Assembly: GCA_020024855.1 (NCBI GenBank)
Contig: JAHHTB010000025.1
Span: forward strand, 1-16,481
Length of the DNA stretch: 16,481 bases
Source of the DNA: Fusobacterium sp.
Lineage (GTDB): Bacteria > Fusobacteriota > Fusobacteriia > Fusobacteriales > Fusobacteriaceae
Reading direction: 5' to 3'
In this document: piece after piece, positions 12,501 through 16,481 of the stretch
Numbering within the stretch: position 1 is the first letter of the stretch
Layout of the letters: each line of letters begins with the position of its first letter
Made by a program: the position numbers and the translations under genes
Notes under the pieces: model-generated
Told to the model about the DNA's origin: nothing
The model's database searches: none
The model's input: only the letters and a program-made list of their open reading frames with translations

Positions 12501-15500
12501 GCAGAGCATTGGGAAAATCATCCAGCTAATAAATATTATTATAGATTTTTAGGACAGGGAGATTCTTGGACAGGTTCAGCAAATAATCAACTGGTAAATC
12601 ATAGTAAAAATAATCCAGATGAAAGACAAACTGCTAGAAATTATGGATTAGGTCTTGTTGATGATGTAAGTACAAAAACAGAAGCTAGACATTATATGGC
12701 TAGAGATGAACAAGGTCATGTGATGAAGATAGGAAATAAAATAGAATTTGAAGATAAAATTTCTAGAGAAAAAGTAATAGAAGATGAAAGAATAGCTCCA
12801 GATGGATTAACTATTCATTATTCTCAAGATAATACTCCAGGATATAGACAGCTATTTACAGGTGTAAGAAACCAAATTAGTTTAAATGTAAGTCATTCAG
12901 GTTATGTTTCATTCTTTATAAATGATGGAAATGACGAAGAAAATAGATATAATTATCCAGAAGCTAGTACAGGAAATTGGGGAAGAAATGGAAAAAATAC
13001 AATGCTGGTAGCTAGAATATTACCAGAGGATACTCCAGATCCAAATCCAGATCCAAAACCTGATTCTAAGAGTTTAAAAGAAATAGCTGCTCCAATAAAA
13101 GTAAAAAAAGGAGAGAATAAAATAGAAATAGCTGTTCCAGAATATCCAGAAGGAACAAGAATTTTAAGAATAAGATATGCCGCAGATCCTGAAGAAATAA
13201 AAACTCCTCTTGGACCAGCTTCAACAGGAGAAGTTCAAGATAATGCAGTATACTTAAGACCTTTAGCTACTGGATTTAAGTTTCCTAAAGATTTAGGAGT
13301 GTATAGTGAATATAATCCAGAAAAGAGATTAGGAGCTGAAGATAATTTATATCAATACAAAGAATTGTATAGTACACAATTTACTATGCAAAATACATCA
13401 TCTGCTTTTAATCATGAGAATTCAACAGCAGTTTTAGAAACAAATATATCTCAAATATATGACACAGAATTAAGAACAAAATTAAATATAAGTGCTGATG
13501 CAAAGAATTTCCCTTATTATTATGAAATATATAGAGAAACAGTTCCTGAAGGAGATGTGGATAAACAACAACTTATTATTAGATCAGACGGTTCAAAAGG
13601 AACAATTGAAATTACAGAACAAGATGTAAAAGATAAAACTCCTAAAATAACTAAAGAAGTTAATAACAAACCAGGTGAAAGTAAGTATAAATATACAATA
13701 ACAATACCTAAAATGTTACCAAATGAAAGAATTAGAGTAAAACTTTGGATGTTAATAACAGATGAAGATTTAGGAAATAAACTTAATGATAAGTGGAGAG
13801 TTGTAAATAAACTTAAGATTAACCAAGATATTCAAACAGATCAAGTGTTTGAAGTTATGGAAAGAGATTATGGAAATGGTTATTTAGTAGAAGATAAAAC
13901 TTCTTCATACTTAACTGAAACAAGAAACTATTTATTATATAGTGATGATAAAAATAAATCTAAAGTAGTTGCTTTAGCAAGTGATTTAACTACAGAGTAT
14001 TCTCCTATTGAATTTCCAGATATTCATGTTGATGAAGGTAGAGAGTCTGGAGTTGCATTTAAAGAAACAACAACAGATCAAGTTGATAATCAAGCTCGTA
14101 CAGTTCTTTATAATAACCTAATAAATACTTTAGAGATACTTCCATCACACAAAGGTTATATAAGTTTCTGGATAAATAAAAATGATAAAGAATGGGAAAA
14201 ATCAATAGAGGATAGTAAAATAGTAGAGGTAATTTCTTCTGGATTAGAAGCTCCTGAAACTACAAAAGATATAAAAAGAAAAAATATTGTATATTTATCA
14301 GAAGAAGATAAAAAACATGAAGTAAAAATAAGAATACCAAATCTTTCTCATGTTATAGAAAAAGATAATGAAGGTAATTTTAATAATAATGAGAAAAAAT
14401 ATTTTAGAGTAAGATATGCTTTAGACCAAGAGGATATAGAAGATACAGATATAACAGCAAGAAGTGGTGAAACTCAAGATTATCCAGTAGAATTAAGATT
14501 GGGATTAGAAGCAAGATTACATAAACTAGAAGATAAAGGTATAACTATAACAAACGAAGGAAAAAAATATCTTGTAGGATCAGATGATAAATCTTTAATT
14601 CCAAGTGAACCATTTGTAAGAAGTATTAAGATTAGAAACTTAACTTATACAGATCAACCTAAAATAGCGATAGAGTACGGAGCTAAAATTGGTGAAATAG
14701 TAGTGAAAGAAAATATTTTAGGAAATCCTAGAATTTATATAGATGGTGATAAAACACAAGGTGAAATAGGAGAAGTAAAAGATAAGTATAATAGACAAAT
14801 AAAAATTACTAAAAATGAATTAGTAAAAGATGAAAATAGATATACTTTTACAATTACTGGTGACGATAAAAATCCTGCGATAAGAAAAGATGAAACTCTA
14901 TATGTATATTTTGATGCTAAAGTAATAGGAGAAGATGAGGAAAAATGGGCATATGTTGATAGAGCATATGTAGATGGAATTATAACTCATGAATATTCTA
15001 CTAAGATGAGAAGAGACTATGGAAGTGGATATATAGATGGTGATAGTAGTTTATCAGAAGAAGCAAGACATTATATAGTAAGACTTGACAATAAGCAAAA
15101 TAATGCAGTTGGAGTTGGTCTTGGAAACTTTAAAGAGGAACAAGATTTAGCAAGTATAGTTGATGAAGATGATAGCATAAAAGATACAGAAGCAGTTGAC
15201 AAAGGTTTAGTACTTCCAAGAGTAAATGGAAAACCAATTCTTTATAGTAATGTTAAGAATAGAATAAATGTTTCAGCAGCTTTCCCAGGCTATATAACAT
15301 TCTGGATAAATAACAGTACAGTATTTAATGATAAGAGTTCTTGGGGAGAAGGTCTAAAAGACTTGATAAAAGCTAGTGAACATGAAAAAGTAAGTGTTTA
15401 TAATCTTTATAATAAAATAGAAGGAAAATATAATCTCCCAGAAAAAACAGGAGCTTTAGTAACAGAAAGTAACAGTTCTAAAGTGCCAACTAGTTTATTT

Positions 15501-16481
15501 ATAAAAGTTACAGAAGGAATTGGTAGAGATAGAATTATAAGGGCTAGATATTCAATTGCTCAAGAGGATTTACAAATAAAAGATGGTGATAAAACTGCTA
15601 AAGGTAAAGGAATAATGTATCCTAAAGGTACTGCCTATACTGGAGAAGTAGAAGACTATAACGTAAGACTTATTAGTGGAATTAATGTAAGATTAAAAGA
15701 GATTAGAGATATAGGAATAGACTCTGACAAATATGTAGATTCATTAGAGAATAAAACTAACTCTATTGCTAAAAATGAAACAGATGAGTCGGAACGTCAA
15801 AAAGAAAGAGTTGGAGTAAATGATAAAAATGTTTCTTTAGGTGAAATAGTTGAAAATGTTGTTGAAATAATTAATAAAACAGATGTAGAACAAAATGGAT
15901 TTGTGGAAACAGATAAGAATCCGATTGTTTTAAAAATCAATAATGGTTGGTTAGAAACAACAAAAGATAATTCACAAGAGCTAGAGCCGTATATATGGAT
16001 AGAATCTACAATAAAAGGTAGCACAGACAAGAAAGCCTTTTTAAATAGAGTAAGCTCTTGGAGACCAAATCCTAATGACGAAAAAAATCCAGCTGGTCCG
16101 ATAGAAGAAAATCATAGAATAAGAATAGTAGATTCAACTGATAAATTAATAGAGAGAGAGCCAAATAAATATCCAAATGATGGTTCTAAATACTATGAAA
16201 TTTTAGTTGATAAAATCTTAGGAAATGAAACTTTAACTATCTCTTTAAGACAACATATAACAGATGAATTTACTGGAGAACAAAACGGAACTTTTAATAC
16301 TATAAGTCAAATTATATTTGATCAAAATAATAAAGTTGTAGGTGAAGATACTCCAGATAGAGAACCAAAATTATTACCAATGTTAAGAGATTATGGTGTA
16401 AGTTTATCTGAAGAAAAAAATAAAGATGTTAAGGAAGCAGTAAGACATTACTATACTTCTGATATGTATCTTGGAACAGGA
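3..16481 (+). CDS. Giant GEVED-repeat secreted/surface protein (partial, both ends missing)
   Basis: A single frame is open from base 3 to the last base, 5,493 codons, with no in-frame stop; start and stop lie outside. The first in-frame ATG (base 288) falls inside a predicted beta strand and has no purine-rich ribosome site ahead of it, so I do not take it as the start. The translation consists of thirteen complete diverged repeats plus a partial fourteenth. Each ends in a GEVED domain, a family of extracellular bacterial proteins named for the G-E-V-E-D motif, and begins with an Ig-like beta domain. I see no transmembrane segment, coiled coil, catalytic motif or signal peptide. Only four cysteines were counted (residues 330, 2298, 2491, 3305). 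It is rich in Lys, Glu, Asp and Asn. I infer a very long fibrous surface or secreted protein, possibly an adhesin; the binding partner and anchoring are unknown. Codon use looks uniform throughout, with no sign of a frameshift. Confidence 0.96.
588..1637 (+). repeat. Repeat unit 1: beta domain plus atypical GEVED domain
   Basis: Residues about 200-345 form an Ig-like beta region (I-K-V-K-L-R-N at 666-686 in DNA terms) that includes Cys330. The GEVED part, about 390-545, has K-L-G at 394-396, A-S-H-E-G-Y-V at 462-468, S-G-E-N-K-I at 496-501, L-K-Y-S-L at 517-521 and the degenerate signature G-E-I-E-N-Y at 536-541. It lacks the Y-G and A-R-H-Y motifs that open most other units. It is the most divergent opening of the series, as is common for the first copy of a repeat array. 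Confidence 0.75.
1638..2717 (+). repeat. Repeat unit 2: Ig-like plus GEVED domain
   Basis: The Ig-like part spans about residues 546-702. The GEVED part, about 703-905, opens with R-D-F-G (704-707) and V-R-H-Y-Q-L (720-725), then N-D-G-L (759-762). The usual G-Y-V strand is replaced by A-W-L-S-F-F-I (801-807). It continues with F-R-A-R-I (872-876) and a perfect G-E-V-E-D-Y at 893-898. The missing Gly-Tyr makes this one of the units in which the central strand has drifted. Confidence 0.85.
2718..3812 (+). repeat. Repeat unit 3: Ig-like plus GEVED domain (canonical)
   Basis: The Ig-like part opens with L-G-V-D-L (915-919) and has the strand E-Y-R-V-K-I-E-N (953-960). The GEVED part carries every landmark: R-N-Y-G (1089-1092), D-A-R-H-Y-E-L (1104-1110), K-L-G (1118-1120), E-D-G-I (1137-1140), K-G-Y-I-N-I-W-I (1171-1178), V-R-V-R-Y-S-L (1240-1246) and G-E-V-E-D-Y (1261-1266). 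With unit 5 it is a good reference copy for defining the repeat. Confidence 0.92.
4534..4556 (+). repeat. 23-bp direct repeat, copy in unit 4
   Basis: This segment encodes the D-G-Y-V-T-V-W strand and is identical over 23 bases to 5602-5624 in unit 5. A second 22-base identity, 4675-4696 against 5788-5809, encodes the I-R-V-R-Y-S-P strand. Both pairs lie at matching places in adjacent units. Confidence 0.85.
4675..4696 (+). repeat. 22-bp direct repeat, copy in unit 4
   Basis: Encodes the I-R-V-R-Y-S-P strand. Identical over 22 bases to 5788-5809 in unit 5. Confidence 0.82.
5602..5624 (+). repeat. 23-bp direct repeat, copy in unit 5
   Basis: Identical to 4534-4556 in unit 4, about 1.07 kb upstream, which is one repeat period. 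The flanking codons differ, so the identity is confined to the conserved strand. Confidence 0.85.
5788..5809 (+). repeat. 22-bp direct repeat, copy in unit 5
   Basis: Encodes the same R-V-R-Y-S-P strand as 4675-4696, with identical synonymous codons. Unit 7 encodes a similar strand with different synonymous choices, so the match is more than protein conservation alone requires. Confidence 0.82.
5901..7187 (+). repeat. Repeat unit 6: Ig-like plus divergent GEVED domain
   Basis: The Ig-like part has I-S-Y-K-I-I-I-R-N (2011-2019). The GEVED part is drifted: T-R-H-N (2175-2178) stands where A-R-H-Y is expected, and no D-G-V can be found. A-S-H-K-G-Y-V-S-V (2278-2286) lacks the Trp that normally follows and leads into a loop with Cys2298. 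Then come A-G-E-N-E-I (2327-2332), L-R-I-R-Y-A-L (2364-2370) and G-E-T-E-E-Y (2385-2390). The spacing of 429 residues from the previous signature reflects extra loop length. Confidence 0.82.
7188..8306 (+). repeat. Repeat unit 7: Ig-like plus GEVED domain
   Basis: The Ig-like part (about 2396-2570) contains Cys2491 in a G-L-C-G-V-S-S-W-W segment. The GEVED part has Y-D-M-G (2573-2576), V-K-H-F-E-F (2591-2596) for A-R-H-Y, Y-L-G (2604-2606), E-D-E-G-I (2628-2632), R-D-G-Y-I-T-L-W (2666-2673), A-G-K-N-E-I (2703-2708), L-R-V-R-Y-S-P (2737-2743) and G-E-V-E-D-Y (2758-2763). Confidence 0.88.
8307..9452 (+). repeat. Repeat unit 8: Ig-like plus GEVED domain with altered signature
   Basis: The GEVED part opens with H-D-M-D-G-G (2949-2954) in place of D-Y-G, then G-W-H-Y-K-I (2957-2962), H-L-G (2967-2969), D-N-D-G-I-L (2990-2995), T-H-N-G-F-I-Q-A-W (3024-3032) and L-K-I-R-Y-G (3106-3111). 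It ends G-E-A-E-D-H (3140-3145), where the invariant Tyr has become His. The landmark order is kept, so membership is clear despite the substitutions. Confidence 0.86.
9453..10577 (+). repeat. Repeat unit 9: Ig-like plus GEVED domain
   Basis: The Ig-like part opens with L-G-V-E-V-E (3163-3168), has S-I-I-I-E-N-R (3194-3200) and contains Cys3305. The GEVED part has V-R-H-F-K (3348-3352), R-L-G (3359-3361), N-D-G-V (3380-3383), G-Y-V-T-F-W-L (3421-3427), L-T-V-R-Y-S-L (3492-3498) and G-E-V-E-E-Y (3513-3518). No clear Y-G precedes the R-H-F motif. Confidence 0.88.
10578..11903 (+). repeat. Repeat unit 10: enlarged unit with acidic DTDDDGV loop
   Basis: Its signature lies 443 residues after the previous one. 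The GEVED part opens A-R-D-Y-E-N-D (3729-3735), followed by a Tyr-rich stretch to G-A-R-A-Y-M-V (3758-3764). The loop at 3793-3805 (W-D-N-D-M-R-D-T-D-D-D-G-V) is the best-preserved acidic D-G-V motif in the window and could bind Ca2+. Then come E-D-G-Y-V-S-I-W-I-W (3836-3845), a long aromatic loop to about 3906, V-R-I-K-F-S-L (3933-3939) and G-E-I-E-D-Y (3956-3961). Confidence 0.88.
12333..12422 (+). other. Aromatic-rich insert in unit 11
   Basis: Residues 4111-4140 hold eleven Trp, Tyr or Phe in thirty positions, including W4111, Y4116, Y4119, Y4120, W4122, F4127, W4128, W4129, Y4132, W4137 and Y4138. No other stretch of the window is as aromatic. Exposed aromatics in loops of surface beta-proteins often stack on sugars, so a ligand-binding role is possible, but this is inference. 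Confidence 0.6.
13032..13070 (+). other. Pro-Asp linker inserted within unit 11 GEVED domain
   Basis: Residues 4344-4356 read T-P-D-P-N-P-D-P-K-P-D-S-K. Such alternating Pro-Asp runs usually form extended spacers between domains. Here the run lies inside a domain, between the G-Y-V strand and the G-E-N-K-I strand, and so forms an extended loop. It is the only such run I found. Confidence 0.8.
13263..14498 (+). repeat. Repeat unit 12: Ig-like plus GEVED domain
   Basis: The Ig-like part ends with K-Y-T-I-T-I-P and L-P-N-E-R-I-R-V-K-L strands. The GEVED part has E-R-D-Y-G-N-G (4620-4626), T-R-N-Y-L-L (4640-4645) in the A-R-H-Y position, E-S-G-V-A-F (4681-4686) in which the D of D-G-V is Ser, S-H-K-G-Y-I-S-F-W-I (4715-4724), F-R-V-R-Y-A-L (4801-4807) and G-E-T-Q-D-Y (4822-4827). 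Confidence 0.88.
14499..15677 (+). repeat. Repeat unit 13: Ig-like plus GEVED domain
   Basis: The GEVED part has R-R-D-Y-G-S-G (5003-5009), E-A-R-H-Y-I (5020-5025), G-L-G (5039-5041), D-K-G-L-V-L (5066-5071), P-G-Y-I-T-F-W-I (5095-5102), I-R-A-R-Y-S-I (5179-5185) and a perfect G-E-V-E-D-Y (5214-5219). The opening R-D-Y-G-x-G-Y matches unit 12 closely, suggesting these two adjacent copies are relatively close kin. Confidence 0.9.
15678..16481 (+). repeat. Repeat unit 14 (truncated by window end)
   Basis: The Ig-like part (about 5226-5460) has V-S-L-G-E-I-V-E-N-V-V-E-I-I-N. The GEVED domain begins with R-D-Y-G (5462-5465), V-R-H-Y-Y (5480-5484) and Y-L-G (5489-5491), two residues before the sequence ends. 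The rest must lie downstream, so the array does not stop here. Confidence 0.88.

Larger units (their letters stand above)
11904..13262 (+). repeat. Repeat unit 11: longest unit, aromatic insert and Pro-Asp linker
   Basis: This is the longest spacing, 453 residues. The Ig-like part has F-N-Y-R-I-Q-I-K-N (4012-4020) and then an aromatic-rich insert. The GEVED part has A-R-N-Y-G (4211-4215), E-A-R-H-Y-M (4227-4232), P-D-G-L (4266-4269), S-H-S-G-Y-V-S-F-F-I (4297-4306), a Pro-Asp linker (4344-4356), K-K-G-E-N-K-I (4368-4374), L-R-I-R-Y-A-A (4388-4394) and the weakened signature G-E-V-Q-D-N (4409-4414). Confidence 0.88.

Noticed and set aside
15435..15452. L-P-E-K-T-G (residues 5145-5150), matching the sortase LPxTG pattern
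   Set aside because: It lies mid-domain in unit 13, is not followed by a hydrophobic stretch and basic tail, and the protein continues for hundreds of residues.
15797..16030. Short frame opposite unit 14
   Set aside because: Reads as the complement of the Ig-like region of unit 14; no independent evidence for a gene.
3..16481. CRISPR array or short DNA tandem repeats
   Set aside because: The repetition is at protein level with about 1.2 kb period and diverged sequence; no short regularly spaced identical repeats were seen.

Overview
The whole window is the interior of one giant protein-coding gene on the + strand. The frame whose first complete codon begins at base 3 stays open for 5,493 codons to the last base (residue r of the visible protein starts at base 3r). 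Neither start nor stop lies inside the window, so the full protein exceeds 5,493 residues (roughly 600 kDa or more). I see no intergenic DNA, promoter, terminator, RNA gene, mobile element or CRISPR array.

The DNA is very A+T-rich (about a quarter G+C in lines I counted). Codon choice is mostly AGA for Arg, TTA for Leu, ATA for Ile and GGA for Gly, with AAA/GAA/AAT abundant. TGA is never used in frame and Trp is always TGG, so the standard bacterial code applies. This points to a low-GC bacterium, most plausibly Fusobacteriota (Fusobacterium/Leptotrichia/Sneathia-like), with Clostridia as the main alternative. The assignment is inference from composition only.

Layout: residues 1-195 (bases 3-587) form a non-repetitive, probably beta-sandwich segment. 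From about residue 196 onward the protein is a tandem array of highly diverged units averaging about 390 residues (319-453 between signature motifs). Each unit has two parts. The first is an Ig-like beta domain with a 'Y-x-V-x-I-E-N' strand, resembling DUF11/CARDB-type repeats. The second is a GEVED domain running in the order [R-D/N-Y-G]...[A-R-H-Y]...[L-G]...[D-G-V]...[S-H-x-G-Y-V-x-x-W-I]...[G-E-N-x-I]...[R-V-R-Y-S]...[G-E-V-E-D-Y]. Thirteen complete units and the start of a fourteenth are visible.

The likely picture is a very long fibrous secreted or surface protein built from stacked beta-sandwiches, perhaps an adhesin or surface-layer/filament component. The features behind this are the absence of membrane segments, the near-absence of cysteine (four counted) and the repetitive extracellular-type domains. 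Its secretion signal and anchor would lie outside the window. Special regions are an aromatic-rich segment in unit 11, a Pro-Asp linker inserted inside the unit-11 GEVED domain, an acidic possible Ca2+ loop in unit 10, and near-identical DNA stretches shared by neighbouring units 4 and 5.
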